The position numbers were made by a program, and so were the translations under genes. Source: Kalmanozyma brasiliensis GHG001 (taxonomy: Eukaryota; Basidiomycota; Ustilaginomycetes; Ustilaginales). From it: a DNA stretch of 64,000 nucleotides. The notes under the pieces are model-generated. The model was not told where the DNA came from. It did not search any database and was given only the letters and a program-made list of their open reading frames with translations. This document shows, piece by piece, positions 49,307 through 60,328 of the stretch. Numbering within the stretch: position 1 is the first letter of the stretch; each line of letters opens with the position of its first letter. The stretch lies in NCBI RefSeq assembly GCF_000497045.1, contig NW_015961960.1, positions 250,853 to 314,852 of the forward strand, in the 5' to 3' direction.

Positions 49307-50496
49307 CAGTGCAAAAACAGCGAGAGAGTGGCTAATGCGCTCAAGGAAGGAGCGTCTGACGTCTATTCTGAATGCCAGTAAGCTGGAAGGGGATTCGGGA
49401 CCGTCTGGCGATCAACGCAGCAGGGTCTATGAGGTGAGCTGGACGGGAGTAAACAAGATAAGCGGACGGAGGTGTTGATCGAGAAGGAGCGCGAACGGGA
49501 ACGAGTCTAGTCTAGGCAGGTCTTGAAGTCGAGTGCGATGGCGATGGAGCTGTAACTGATAGTGGCGGTAGTGGCAGTAGTGGTGGTGGTGGTGGTGATG
49601 GTGTCGATTGATGGATGAGGTGTGAGCATGGATGGATGGTGCAAGGGTCGTCTGATCTGAGCTGCGTTACGATGCCGAAAGGGGGCAGCAGAACACGGTT
49701 CGCGGGCGGGGCATATAGCGGGTGAGCGTTGGTCAGGGTCCTGTGCTGGTGTGTTGGAGTGTGGAGCACTGATCAAGTGCCTGAATTCGATGGTTGAGGC
49801 CGTTATCTACAGGCTGAGTTAAGTTGAGCAGCAAAGCAGCAGACGCGGCGGTGATTGCAGCTGAGCCGGCTCAGGGCGATCAATGGCTGCCGAATTGGGC
49901 AGGTCAGCGCGCGATTGGCGAGAGCCCTTGCTGAACCCTCTCTCTGCTCCTCGCCAAAAGCAAGCGGTCCCGCCTCTCGCCTTTGCGTGCAGCTCCACTG
50001 AATGGCGAGCTCGCCTGCTCGCACCCAACACGACTGAGTCGATCACATCCGCTTCCTACAGACCCTGCCACCTTGACTCAATGGACAGCATGAAAGACAT
50101 TGGCGGAGACACACTGTCCTGCTGCCCAGGACGTCATCAACTGGATTCGAATCCAACTCTACGCTGCAGCGTGGTTTCGTCAATTTTGGCTTGGACTTTG
50201 AAAATACGAAGCCAAGGTCTAACAAATTTGGTTGAAAAAGGATCGGTACGATACGAACCGATCTGAGACAGTGGAGCCGATTGCGAACGCACAGTCGCCC
50301 TTTTTCTGAGAGAAAAGGCAGAGCGGCTGTTCTTCGCGAATCAACACAGAAGCAACACCGACAAGATCGTGGTCAGCCTCTCCCTTCCATCACCATCATC
50401 AAACGGGTCTGGTCGCCCTTGCAATCATCGGCGTTCCTTCGAGCCTCTCCTGGTCGGCGCAGCAGCTGAGGTTTGGCTGTTCAAGATCTCTACAAC
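49307..50496. other. Divergent promoter of fungalysin and NUP192 genes
   Basis: About 1.2 kb of noncoding DNA. It contains a GGT/GAT simple repeat at 49578-49603, an AATTTTGGC element at 50182-50190 and a pyrimidine-rich leader near 50370-50460. No gene was recognised. Confidence 0.5.
49578..49603. repeat. GGT trinucleotide repeat
   Basis: Consecutive GGT units with one GAT change lie about 270 bases before the fungalysin ATG on its upstream side. Confidence 0.8.
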
Positions 50497-53400
50497 ATGG
50501 TTCAGCCTACCGCCCAGGCTGGCCCATCCACCAGCCAGCCTTCCACCTCGAAAGCCGGCGCTGCGTCGTCTTCGTCGAGCCTCTTTGTCTCTTACCACGA
50601 CATCTTTGAGCACCTCGAGCTCGCTCGCCATCAGCGCGACGCCCACCAGATTCAGTCTATCCTCTCCAGCCGCAGCGACCAACTCAAATCGTGTCTTCAG
50701 CCCTTCCCAGTCGACTCGAGTCCAGACTTTACCTCGACCTCGGACGCGCTGCCACCAGCCACCCTCAAACTCTCCGATGGCAGCACACACAACCTACAGC
50801 AGGAGACGCGACAGCTGTGCAAGCAGATCGCCGACCAGTATCACATTCCCCACCAAGATGCTTTCGTCCAGCTCTCCGCTTTTCGAGCTTCGGAACATCG
50901 TTACGCCGCAGGCGCCCAAGACATCGTCCAATCGCATCTTCAGGCAGCTCCACCCACTCCGGTCAAGACAAGAACAACGCGAAACAAGACTGCCTCCTCC
51001 GCACTCCAAAGGTCCACACAGAGCAAGACAGAGCCACCCAATCCCGAGTTGCTCGACGCCTTCAACATCTTCTACTTCGAGGAGCGCATGTATCTCCTCC
51101 GCACCATCTCGTCCTTGATCCGGATCACAGAGGATCCACAACACGAGTTTTACGATCTCGCCAATGACATCCTCGACCTCTTCGCCGACGAGACCTTTGC
51201 TCTCTCCTGCATTCAGCACTTTTGCGCCCTCGCCAACCTCTCCCTTCCCGAATCAATACGCCTGCAGCCGCGATACTCGTCTCTTTGGGCCAAGCAGATC
51301 CTGAGAGAACAATTTGGCCTGCTCGAGATCGTCTTCCTCCTATTCTATGGTAGACTCTCCCCGTCTCCCGCCTCGCTGCTGGCTCTCCTTCGAGCCGTGC
51401 ACGAGACCGAGGTTGGTCGACGCCAAGCCAATCTCGGATTCTTCGACAACGAGGCTACAGAGACAGTAGAATGCGTCAGCCATCTGCTTGTTCTCATCGC
51501 TGTCGAGATGCTTTCTCTCGAAGAGGTCATGGACGGCCTAGACCTCAACGACGCTTCACAGTCTCACATGGCCAAGCACCCGCCCAGCCTCGAGCAGGCC
51601 CTCGACCTTCTCAGCACCACCTCAGCTGACCCACTGCACGCCCCTATCCTGCTCGCATGGGCGCTCGTTCTCCACCGTCTCGAAGATGCTCTGGCAGCCC
51701 AATTCGACGCAGCCGACCTGGACACATCTACTCCACCTTCTGACTCGCTTGCGGAGCTCGCAAACGTCATCCGGACCGACGATGGTGGCCCACCTCTGTG
51801 GAGACGACTCGCCCAAGCCGCCTTTGCGCCCGAGCTCCGTCTGTTCGACACCCTCATGTCTCTGCTTGCCTCGCCACTGTTGACCAGCAGCAACGGCGCC
51901 AGCACCCCGGCTGTGGCCGGACCATCGGCTCTCGCCTACCGTGCCGTCTTCAAGGGCCTCTTGCTCAGCATCACCGAGCTCGTCAAGCCTGAATTCCTTC
52001 CCAACTTCAATGCCCTTGTCAGCCTGTGGGAGGCCACATTCGGCTCCGGCCTGGCTCTCGAGCTCAGTCAGTCTGCCGTCGAGGGTGTTGCTGCCCTTTG
52101 CGATCAGTTCTGGCAGGTCGACAGCAGATACGAGTCGAGATGCACCACCCTGGACACAGCCAGGCGGCGATGGCCCGTCAGCTTCCGTCCTCTGATCCTT
52201 CTCACCAAAGCACTCTCTGGCCACGCTAGGGTCGACGCACGAGCATCATGGCCATCTCTGCTTGATGGGCGCTCGCGTCCCGAGACCGAAGAGCGAGCGT
52301 GCGCTGCTGTGTTTGACTACCTCGCAAACGTGCCCACCTTTGCTCAGGTCTTGCCCGTCGGAGCCAACACGCCCAACGCACCCTTCGAGACCATGGAAGG
52401 CGGTGATTACACATCCGTCACCTACAGGATCACTCGTACCCTGCGGATTCCAGGCACCCAGGTCCGTCTTGCCCCTGGCACCACGGGTTCCACCATTTCC
52501 GAGCTGGGCAAAGAGCCTGTCATCGTCCTCTGGAGCCCGGCAAGACCCATCAGCGCCTGGAAGCTCATGCGTGACGTCCTCTCCTCCTTCCCACCTGCGT
52601 ACGCCGAGCCCACTACGACCCAACCCGATGCCGACCCATTCCGGGATCAGAAGCAGGCCGTCCGCTTTTCTCACCTCGCTCCGGCCGATTGCGACGAGCC
52701 TTGGGAAGAGCTTGCCTCGGATGTGCTCGACCTCTTTGCCAGCATCATCTCGGCAAGTGCCGAGCTCGCTTGGACGCTGCTTGCTCATCTCGACGGTCGT
52801 GACATCAATGCCGACGAGTTATCCCTCGATTACGAACCCGAAGAGCTCGAGCAAATCCAAAAGGAGAAGGAAGAGCTCGCACACGCAAAGAGCCTCTCGT
52901 CCGTGGCCGTCCGCCTCTTGTCGCATGCCCTCATTGCGGCTCCCATCAACGTTCGCCTCGTGCGTTCTTCACTGCGATTGCTCACGGTGCTCCTGCCGTA
53001 TGATCCCGATGCGATCTGGCAGGAAGTGCGATCCTCGAACGCGCTCATCGGCACTCCGGGCTCGGTACCTTACCTGTCCAAGGGCACTGCGGCAGCAGGC
53101 GCCGCTTCTGTGTCGGCCCTTCTCACGCAAGAGATGAGCCACGCCTCTTATGGTGGGCTCATCTCGTTGCTCGACTTTCACATTTCGCTCTTCTCCGAGC
53201 TGCGCCGGTCGTACTCTGTTCTGTCCACAGACGTCCTCGAGACCAAGACCAACGTGCTCTTGCGCGCCTTTAGCTGGATCTACGAATGCGTTTGGCCCGA
53301 GTACCAGAGCTGGCGCTACATCCGACTGGCAGACAGGCTCGAGATCGGCACCAAGTGCACAAAACTGTTCGAGATGGTCCTCGAGGAGAGGAGTTGGCGC

Positions 53401-56400
53401 AGGTCGTCGACACCCGCATCCGATCTGATGGACGAAGCCGGGCCGGATTTCGCCCTGTATGAGGCTGCAGAAAGGAGCTTCGTGACCCATCCGAGCATCG
53501 TCGGCCTCGCCCCTCTCATCACTTGCATCGGCACTGGTCAGCAATTGCTCGACGCGCTGGGCAGAGCTGGAAGACAGAACGACGCCATCTTGGCCGAAGA
53601 GTGGATCTCGACCTCGTTGCGTCTTGCCACGCAGATTGTCTCTACCAAGCGCGAGCTCACCATCGCTGCTCTTCGCGATCTCTTGACGCTGCCGGCAGAG
53701 ACAGCAAGAAGAGCCATGTCTGCCAGGATCAACGTGGGTCTTTTCGAACGACTCTTCTTCGACCATACGATCGTAGCCTCTCGAACAGCATGGAGCGGCA
53801 GCCGTAGGTCGAGCCGGGTGGAACTGGCCAGTGCGACTTTTTCGTACGTGCTCTTCCCAGCCTCCTCCGCCATCAGCTCGACGGCGGCGCAGCTCGTCAC
53901 TTCTGTCCTCAGATCCGTCGCCGACCTCGCCTCGGCGGGCAAGCCGACACCCGGCCTCATCGGACATATGGGCACCCTCGAAGAGCTCGAGGAGACCCTC
54001 TCCGGTCTTGTCGATCTCGTCGGCAACCCTAATCAGGATCCTGGCCTCAAAGTCCAAGTCTGGACCATGTTAGCAGCCATCGTCGACACGCAGCCAGCCC
54101 TCGGAACACTCCTACTGACGGGCCGTCACCTTGCAGTGACGACCGAAACGCGTCTCAAGAGGACAGAGGCTGACCCTTCCTCGAAGCAAAACGAGTCCGC
54201 AGGATCGGCACCTCCACCGCAGACGACCGACGCAAATGACGGCCAAGCGCTAGTAAAGACAGCGCTCGATGTTGCTTCCGAGGCGATCTTGTCCTGGCAA
54301 GCACCTCACACCAGCAGTCCGCAGCTGCTCGAAGCTGTGCTCCGATTCCTCGATGTGGCCTGGGTGCACGCGGCCGAGCACGTTGCAGCCTTTGACACGA
54401 TTCGCACCAACTCGGCCTTCTTCCGTGCCCTGGCAGACATCATCTGCGAGCCAAGCGAAATTCCTTCGACACTAGCCGAAGGTGTCATCGAATCTGACAC
54501 CGCCTTGCATTCGAGCAACGACGTCGAGGTGTCAAGCTACTGCTACAGGAAAATGTGCCAGGCTCGCTCGCTGCGACTTTTGCAGCACGACATCCAGCTG
54601 GGCAGCATCCTGAAAGATCAGTCCAAGAGCAGCTCGTCCAGCCGAGCCAGCGTCGACGCTTTGCTCGACATCCTCACGTCGTCCGACCGCACGCTTGGCG
54701 CGATCGAAGTGAGCTTCTCCATGCCGTGCGATCCTTCGCTGCGCGCTGCTTTAGAACGCAAGCTGGCGGAACTTTTCCCCACCGTCTGCATCGATTCTCT
54801 GCGTCATCCTCGACGCAAAGACGACTTTGATCTCGACAAGCGATACGGCGACAACTATCACTTTAGCACCTCTGCCTTCCGCAGCAAGGCCGAGGGTCGC
54901 GTTCTTGACGGCGAGTTTGGTGGCGAGGCTGCACTGATCGAGGAAGGACTGTTGTCCCTCTTTACCATCAACATGGAGTGGAGCTTGATCGACGTGCAGA
55001 ACTCTGTGGTCCAGGCGTGGACGCAGTGCGTTGAAACATGCATGGGTCGCATCGTCGCGCAGGCGCTCAGCAAGGACAAGGTATCTCTGCTCGGGAAAGT
55101 CGTCATTGCAAGCTGGACTCGTCTTGCCACGCTCACTGCCGATGAAGGCCGGGAGGGCGACTTTATGCGCGGCGTGCATGCCACCCGACTTGCTTTGCTC
55201 ACCAAACTTATGGAGCTGGCCTGGGGAAACAGCCACAGCAAGGAAGCCTCCAGCACAGAGCAGATCGTGCAGGCTGCCACCCTCTGCGGACGCCTGCTCA
55301 CGCATGGATTCTTCCGCGTTGAGGACAGCTTGAAGGGCACTGTGCCTCCCGAGTTCCACCGCGACGTCTTTGAGATGGTCCTGGTGTGCGTCGCCCGCAT
55401 TCGCTCGCTTTTGTCATCGCAGGGGTCCATGGTGGTACCCAACGACAAGACGATCGAGAGCCACAAGGCGCTGCATGCATCGGTCGAGCTTTTCTGCCGT
55501 CAGGCCACCGAAGCGCTTCGCATCAAGATCGAGTCGGCGCTGCGAGTTTTGCAGACCGCTCAACGCCACGACTTCGACGCACAGTACCTTGAAGACGACC
55601 TCGACGTTCTCGTCAGCATTTTCGAGATGACCATCCGACGCGACGTTGGCGCCGAGACCACCGTATGGCTGGCGCACGTGCAGGAGACCCAACTCCTGCA
55701 GTTCACCATCAGCCTCCTCGGTCGAGCGCCGGTTCTGCGCCCCGAAAGTGCGAACGGCAACGACACGCACTTCAACCCAAACAGTGCGCACCACGTCGCT
55801 TTCATGAAGCCGTTGCTCTCGCTCTTGCTGGCCGTTGCGTCGCAGCCATGCTCGAGCGAGGAGCTTGCTCTGCAAGGTGCGGTGAACGCATTGGCCTCGA
55901 ACATGCTCACCGATCCGCTCGAGAACGGCCAGATCTCGCCTCTGCTGCTCTCTGGGGATCTGAATCCGTCGCACGAGTGCTGGAGGATGATGCTGCGTAT
56001 CGTCGTCAACCTGATCGACAACCTCGGAGCGGGGTCCGATAATCCGAGCTGGAGAGGCGTCAGCGCACGCTTTGTTGAGACCGACGTCTACGGCTTCCTC
56101 CGTGTTTACCAAAGGCAGATCGATAGGGCAACCAGCCTCGGCGAGCTGCATGCTCGGCTCGACTCGATGTCTGGCATCCTTGGTCATCCCATGTCTACGC
56201 AGGATTATGGCCACGCTGGCTCTGGTGCTGCTGTGAGTCTCGAGCAGCTGGAGGAGGTCGAGCTCATCTACAGTCTATTTTACAATCTGACCAGGACCGA
56301 GCCGTCGGCGCGAGCAACCGCTGCACGAGCCGACAGCAACGTCGCCGGCTTATCGATCGTGCAGCATCTTGCCGAGGCTTCGGCTTGGACGCTCCAGCCT

Positions 56401-56997
56401 CTTGTCCACCTCTTGCAGCACCCTAACGAGCTCTCGAGCCTTCTCGGCTTGGATCCAGCGGCCGAAGCTACCAAAGTCGTGCAAGAGGCAACCGCGGCCA
56501 AAATCCGCACCATCGTGTCGATCCTCATCGCTAGTCTCTGGAACCACACCAACTGTATATCGGTGCTCTGCCGCGGGTCAGACGCCTGGCCATCGACGCA
56601 GTCGGGCTGTGCCATCGTACGTCCGACGACCCGGACCAGTGCGGTGCGCATCGCCACGCTCGGCACGCTATTGGACCTCAGCACGCATCTCACCGACTAC
56701 CTCAGAACCCACAAATCGAAGCTGTCGGCGGACGACAAGGAGGGCTGTTCGGCGACGCTCGAGCAAGCGTTGGGCCTCGCCGCCAGTCAGGCCGCCATCT
56801 GGGCGGCGGGCAGGTCGAAGGAGCACCAGGAGCAGGCCAAGCTCGAGCACATGGCTCGACAGGAGCTCGAGTCGGGGCTGTCGAGGGACATCGTGTCTGC
56901 GTTGAGAGCGGCCGAGGAGGTCGCAGGCGCTCAAGGGAACTTGTTCTCGCTGATCATGACCTTTGTAGAGTCGAAACTGAACAGCGCGCGCTTTTGA
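50497..56997 (+). CDS. NUP192: Nup192/Nup205 inner-ring nucleoporin
   Basis: A 2166-residue intronless protein, by far the largest here. It starts MVQPTAQAGPSTS at the first ATG in frame. Apart from Ser/Pro-rich stretches near the N-terminus and a low-complexity loop near residue 1240, it is a continuous alpha-helical solenoid with no transmembrane segment. The N-terminal segment with EIVFLLFYGRLSPSPASLLALL and LDLFADETFALSCIQHFC is the clearest match to Nup192/Nup205/Nup186. Size also fits (yeast Nup192 about 1680, human Nup205 about 2010, basidiomycete forms longer). These proteins scaffold the inner ring of the nuclear pore with Nup93/Nic96, Nup53 and Nup155. The related Nup188 is a weaker alternative. 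Confidence 0.82.
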   Translation: MVQPTAQAGPSTSQPSTSKAGAASSSSSLFVSYHDIFEHLELARHQRDAHQIQSILSSRSDQLKSCLQPFPVDSSPDFTSTSDALPPATLKLSDGSTHNLQQETRQLCKQIADQYHIPHQDAFVQLSAFRASEHRYAAGAQDIVQSHLQAAPPTPVKTRTTRNKTASSALQRSTQSKTEPPNPELLDAFNIFYFEERMYLLRTISSLIRITEDPQHEFYDLANDILDLFADETFALSCIQHFCALANLSLPESIRLQPRYSSLWAKQILREQFGLLEIVFLLFYGRLSPSPASLLALLRAVHETEVGRRQANLGFFDNEATETVECVSHLLVLIAVEMLSLEEVMDGLDLNDASQSHMAKHPPSLEQALDLLSTTSADPLHAPILLAWALVLHRLEDALAAQFDAADLDTSTPPSDSLAELANVIRTDDGGPPLWRRLAQAAFAPELRLFDTLMSLLASPLLTSSNGASTPAVAGPSALAYRAVFKGLLLSITELVKPEFLPNFNALVSLWEATFGSGLALELSQSAVEGVAALCDQFWQVDSRYESRCTTLDTARRRWPVSFRPLILLTKALSGHARVDARASWPSLLDGRSRPETEERACAAVFDYLANVPTFAQVLPVGANTPNAPFETMEGGDYTSVTYRITRTLRIPGTQVRLAPGTTGSTISELGKEPVIVLWSPARPISAWKLMRDVLSSFPPAYAEPTTTQPDADPFRDQKQAVRFSHLAPADCDEPWEELASDVLDLFASIISASAELAWTLLAHLDGRDINADELSLDYEPEELEQIQKEKEELAHAKSLSSVAVRLLSHALIAAPINVRLVRSSLRLLTVLLPYDPDAIWQEVRSSNALIGTPGSVPYLSKGTAAAGAASVSALLTQEMSHASYGGLISLLDFHISLFSELRRSYSVLSTDVLETKTNVLLRAFSWIYECVWPEYQSWRYIRLADRLEIGTKCTKLFEMVLEERSWRRSSTPASDLMDEAGPDFALYEAAERSFVTHPSIVGLAPLITCIGTGQQLLDALGRAGRQNDAILAEEWISTSLRLATQIVSTKRELTIAALRDLLTLPAETARRAMSARINVGLFERLFFDHTIVASRTAWSGSRRSSRVELASATFSYVLFPASSAISSTAAQLVTSVLRSVADLASAGKPTPGLIGHMGTLEELEETLSGLVDLVGNPNQDPGLKVQVWTMLAAIVDTQPALGTLLLTGRHLAVTTETRLKRTEADPSSKQNESAGSAPPPQTTDANDGQALVKTALDVASEAILSWQAPHTSSPQLLEAVLRFLDVAWVHAAEHVAAFDTIRTNSAFFRALADIICEPSEIPSTLAEGVIESDTALHSSNDVEVSSYCYRKMCQARSLRLLQHDIQLGSILKDQSKSSSSSRASVDALLDILTSSDRTLGAIEVSFSMPCDPSLRAALERKLAELFPTVCIDSLRHPRRKDDFDLDKRYGDNYHFSTSAFRSKAEGRVLDGEFGGEAALIEEGLLSLFTINMEWSLIDVQNSVVQAWTQCVETCMGRIVAQALSKDKVSLLGKVVIASWTRLATLTADEGREGDFMRGVHATRLALLTKLMELAWGNSHSKEASSTEQIVQAATLCGRLLTHGFFRVEDSLKGTVPPEFHRDVFEMVLVCVARIRSLLSSQGSMVVPNDKTIESHKALHASVELFCRQATEALRIKIESALRVLQTAQRHDFDAQYLEDDLDVLVSIFEMTIRRDVGAETTVWLAHVQETQLLQFTISLLGRAPVLRPESANGNDTHFNPNSAHHVAFMKPLLSLLLAVASQPCSSEELALQGAVNALASNMLTDPLENGQISPLLLSGDLNPSHECWRMMLRIVVNLIDNLGAGSDNPSWRGVSARFVETDVYGFLRVYQRQIDRATSLGELHARLDSMSGILGHPMSTQDYGHAGSGAAVSLEQLEEVELIYSLFYNLTRTEPSARATAARADSNVAGLSIVQHLAEASAWTLQPLVHLLQHPNELSSLLGLDPAAEATKVVQEATAAKIRTIVSILIASLWNHTNCISVLCRGSDAWPSTQSGCAIVRPTTRTSAVRIATLGTLLDLSTHLTDYLRTHKSKLSADDKEGCSATLEQALGLAASQAAIWAAGRSKEHQEQAKLEHMARQELESGLSRDIVSALRAAEEVAGAQGNLFSLIMTFVESKLNSARF

Positions 56998-57463
56998 GCG
57001 CCGGGCGTAGAGGCAGAGGTAAATCATGGTACTTGTCTACCATCCTCATCTGCGTGGGATCGTGTGTGTGTGCCTGAGCGAGATGCGATGGAAGTTGATA
57101 TTGATGAGCTGACGACGAACGTGCCGAGCCTCAGGCGCGAAGGAGCTCAATTGTAACTCTGGCGAGCTGTGACTTGAGCACGGACCCATCACCAGCTAAG
57201 CTTTCGTCACTACCACGAACACGGAACCGTTGTCTGATGCAGAAAGGGCCCACGTCTCACCTTGCTCCTTGTCAGCACCAACGATGGCCGGTCGACCGTT
57301 CTTGCCAGACCTCGTACCTTGCCGGGAGGATAGTGGCGTCCAACTTGAACAGGGTGAGCGCGAACCCAGACACTCGACGTGAACGCTCTGACTGACACAC
57401 TTTGGTCTCCGACTGCTCTAAGTGGGTGGTGCACGAGTCGATCTGCTGCAATGGCAATCGCAG
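56998..57463. other. Region between NUP192 and the hidden hydrolase gene
   Basis: This is the 3' flank of NUP192 and presumably the promoter and first exon(s) of the hydrolase. A candidate upstream exon ends at 57353 (AGG before GTGAGC), in the phase needed to join 57464. It could start at the ATG at 57238, but no signal peptide or family motif confirms it. Confidence 0.35.
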
Positions 57464-59027
57464 GCCAGCAACGAGCAGGTTGCTTTGCCCGTATACACGG
57501 ACCGATGGCTCAGTTCGAACACCTGTGGATCGATCGAGCAAGTCGTTGTTCACGTGCATGGCAAAGGTGAGCACGACGGTCTGGTCTTGACGCTTTGGAT
57601 CGCAACTGACGGTCGTCCTCGACCTTTCCCTTTGCGCAGAGAGAGATGCAGACATCGCCTGGGCCGACATCGCTGCTGCGCGAGGTAGGCTGTCCGTCGA
57701 TCAGCAGAAGAAGACGCTCCTCGTGGTGCCTCAATTCGTACGTACATGCTGAGATGGTGATATGATCGAAGTGAGCAGTCGCGCTGACTTGCACTATCCA
57801 CGTCGAGCAGCTCAACGGCCTCGACAAGTCCAAGTACCAGCCGGCAAACCAGGATCTATTGCTCGTATGGAAAGGCAATGGAGTGAGTGTCCCGATCGTC
57901 TTCCGTGTCGCATCGCCGCTAAAGCTGACAAGAAGCTTCATTCTCATGACAGTGGGGAGAGGGATCCCCCAGCGTCCGTCCCAAAGCGTCTGTCAGCAAC
58001 GACAACACAGGCATATCATCCTTCGAAGCGCTCGACGCGATTCTGAGCCACTTCGCGAACCGACAGATGTACCATGGCGTTGAGCGGATCGTCTTCTGTA
58101 AGCATCCCGCGGCGAATCACAAACCCGCGGCGAAACACAAACCTCCCCGATACGAGAACTGACACGGAGGGACATCTGATGACTCCGTAGCTGGACACAG
58201 CATGGGCGGTCAGCTGGTGCACCGCTACTCGATTCTCAGCTCGCCAATCTTGCCCGCAGCAAAACGCGATCTGAAGGTGGAGTACGTCGTCATGAACGCA
58301 GCGAGCTACCTGTACTTCAGCGGCGAACGGGAGGGCCCGCCTGCTCCCGTAAGTGCATTGCCCCTGGCCCAGGCTTGAGAGTACAAGAGCTGACCCCGAT
58401 CGTGTTTGCTTGACAGAACATGAACGAATACAAATGTACGTCCAGACCACCTCTGCGGTCGCTCTGCAGGTCGACTGACCAACGTATCTCTCTTGTCTGC
58501 TCGTCTTACTCCCCAGATGGCTTCGATAATATCGCGACCCACATTCCGATCTATCCGGGGATCCAGACACAGCAAGACCCGCACTGGTACCTCAGTCGGA
58601 TGCTGCAAGAGCGTCAGATCCACTTTGTCAACGGAGCAACGGACAGGGGCACCGGCGACGACCGACCGGAAGCTATGGCCCAAGGTGAGTTTTGCCTTGA
58701 TGATCCGCTGCGTGACCTAGGAACAGCTTGCTGAAGTGTCTTGCGCAATCATAGGTGCTGATCGACGCGAGCGAGCCGTCAACTACCACCGCCATTTGAA
58801 GCGCATGGAGGCCAGTATTGGCAAGACAGGAGAGCGGTTGTGGACGGTTGACTGGGTGCCGGGCGTCAAGCACGACGGTGCAGCCATGTGAGTCCACGAT
58901 CGATCGCTGCACGCAGACAGCAGTCGCAGCACCGCTGACATTTCTAACACCTGCCGCTCGTTGTATCCTCCACAGGACAAGCTCCAACGCTGCCATCGCG
59001 CGCATCTTCGCACGCATCGTCGCATGA
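57464..59027 (+). CDS. Intron-dense alpha/beta hydrolase, start unresolved
   Basis: Nine exons can be chained with GT-AG borders and consistent phase: 57464-57566, 57640-57737, 57811-57882, 57953-58097, 58191-58348, 58417-58435 (19 nt), 58517-58684, 58755-58887 and 58976-59027. They give 315 residues ending in TGA. Visible features are EQVVVHVHGK and KTLLVVPQF (oxyanion-side strand), the nucleophile elbow FSGHSMGGQLVHRYS with GxSxG, a strand VEYVVMNAASY, a FVNGATDRG acid-region candidate, and a C-terminal catalytic-His motif PGVKHDGAAM. The protein is an esterase/lipase-like hydrolase of unknown substrate. The N-terminus is not resolved. Its stop is 26 bases from the convergent UBA3 stop. Confidence 0.75.
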
Positions 59028-59053
59028 CATCTGTGCTTCACTTTCGATTGCAA

Positions 59054-60328
59054 TCATGTGAAACTGACAATGATACCCAGCGTGAACGGCAACCTGGCAT
59101 CCGTCACAGTGATCTCGTCTCCCTCCTTGCACACCTCGGACAGCTTCTTTTCCAAATTTGGCCGTGTTACCTCCTCGAGCTGTGGCGGCGCCTGGTAGTA
59201 CAGCGGCTTTCCGGCTAACGACAGCGAGGGCTTCTTGATCTGCAAATCCGCCAACTCGCCCAACTGCTCGATGAGACTCTCGACCTTGTCCTCTGCGCTA
59301 AAGGACATGGTGCGCGCCTCGCCGCCGCACACGGGGCAGTCGGGCCGCTTCTCATGTTCAAACGTGTACGTGTATACGCTGTCGTTGCCGGTGAACATCA
59401 TGTAGTTGTTGAGAAAGGGCGCCGAGGTGGTGGCGAACTTGAAGGCTTCGAGGACGCAGGCGGCGGCGATGATGGCGTTGGTGGAGGCAATGGCGGGGAT
59501 GATGTTCTTGGTGACGCCTTGGGTGAGGTTCCATGTGACGCCGGTGATGCCGAACGACGCTGCACGAGTCGATGCCTGCTCGAAGAGCCAAGAGATGTGG
59601 TCAGGATTGTCGTTGTCGAGCTTCTTTTCGCCAAAGACGCGGGGCCACTCGAGGACGCTGGCCCACTCGATGCAGTGTTCGGGGAGACGTGGCGTATTGG
59701 CTATTGTGCAGATCGGGTAGGTGGTCTGCTTGTTGAGCATGTCGAGACTGCATTCGTAGCACGAGGTGATGGTGGGTAGGATGACGCGTGCTTGGCCCTT
59801 GAAGCCTTCGGTGCCGCCATCGATGAGGGGCTTGAGCGATTCGGGATCGTCTTCGTCGACCATATTGACGAGCGTTGCATTGATCCATCTCCTCGCTTCA
59901 ACTGAGTCAAGGCCGCAGATGATGATGTTGAATTGCTTGTAGTAGGCTTCGTCCTTGTCCTGAATCTTGCCGTGATAGGGCGTGATGCGGACACCAGGAA
60001 CCCGACGCTGTACGAAAGCGGCTGCGACCTCAGCCTTAGAATGACCTACATCTTTCTCGCGGAATAGAAACTGGCGATTGAGATTGGAGACGTCGATGGT
60101 GTCCATGTCGATGATGTGAATGTCGTGGAAGCCGCTGAGCGCGAGATTGGATAGGATCTCGCAGCCGAGACCGCCGGCGCCAATGACGAGAATCTTGGAT
60201 TGAGTGCGAAGGAAGTCCTTGACTGGTGCGCCAGCTTGAAAGGCATCGTCGGTGGTAGGGCCAGGCTTGTCGAGGATGCGATCGACATGCTCGAATCGGC
60301 CTGGCCACTGCTGTATCGCTGTGGACAT
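59054..60328 (-). CDS. UBA3: NEDD8-activating enzyme E1 catalytic subunit
   Basis: A 424-residue intronless protein. Uba3 pairs with Ula1/APP-BP1 to adenylate Rub1/NEDD8, form a thioester and hand it to Ubc12, so cullins can be neddylated. The Rossmann nucleotide site is VIGAGGLGCEILSNLALSGF (about 48-67), followed by IIDMDTIDVSNLNRQFLF and the NIIICGLDSVEARRWIN segment. The catalytic cysteine is C207 in YPICTIANTPRLPEHCIEWA. Zinc-binding CxxC pairs appear in SCYEC (190/193) and CPVCGG. The C-terminal ubiquitin-fold domain that binds the E2 covers about 345-424. Length matches the family. It is convergent with the hydrolase gene. Confidence 0.94.
   Translation of the reverse strand: MSTAIQQWPGRFEHVDRILDKPGPTTDDAFQAGAPVKDFLRTQSKILVIGAGGLGCEILSNLALSGFHDIHIIDMDTIDVSNLNRQFLFREKDVGHSKAEVAAAFVQRRVPGVRITPYHGKIQDKDEAYYKQFNIIICGLDSVEARRWINATLVNMVDEDDPESLKPLIDGGTEGFKGQARVILPTITSCYECSLDMLNKQTTYPICTIANTPRLPEHCIEWASVLEWPRVFGEKKLDNDNPDHISWLFEQASTRAASFGITGVTWNLTQGVTKNIIPAIASTNAIIAAACVLEAFKFATTSAPFLNNYMMFTGNDSVYTYTFEHEKRPDCPVCGGEARTMSFSAEDKVESLIEQLGELADLQIKKPSLSLAGKPLYYQAPPQLEEVTRPNLEKKLSEVCKEGDEITVTDARLPFTLGIIVSFT

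Noticed and set aside
50151..50166. Palindrome TGGATTCGAATCCA before NUP192
   Set aside because: It resembles a tRNA T-loop but has no proper stem, and I found no copies elsewhere. Kept as chance.
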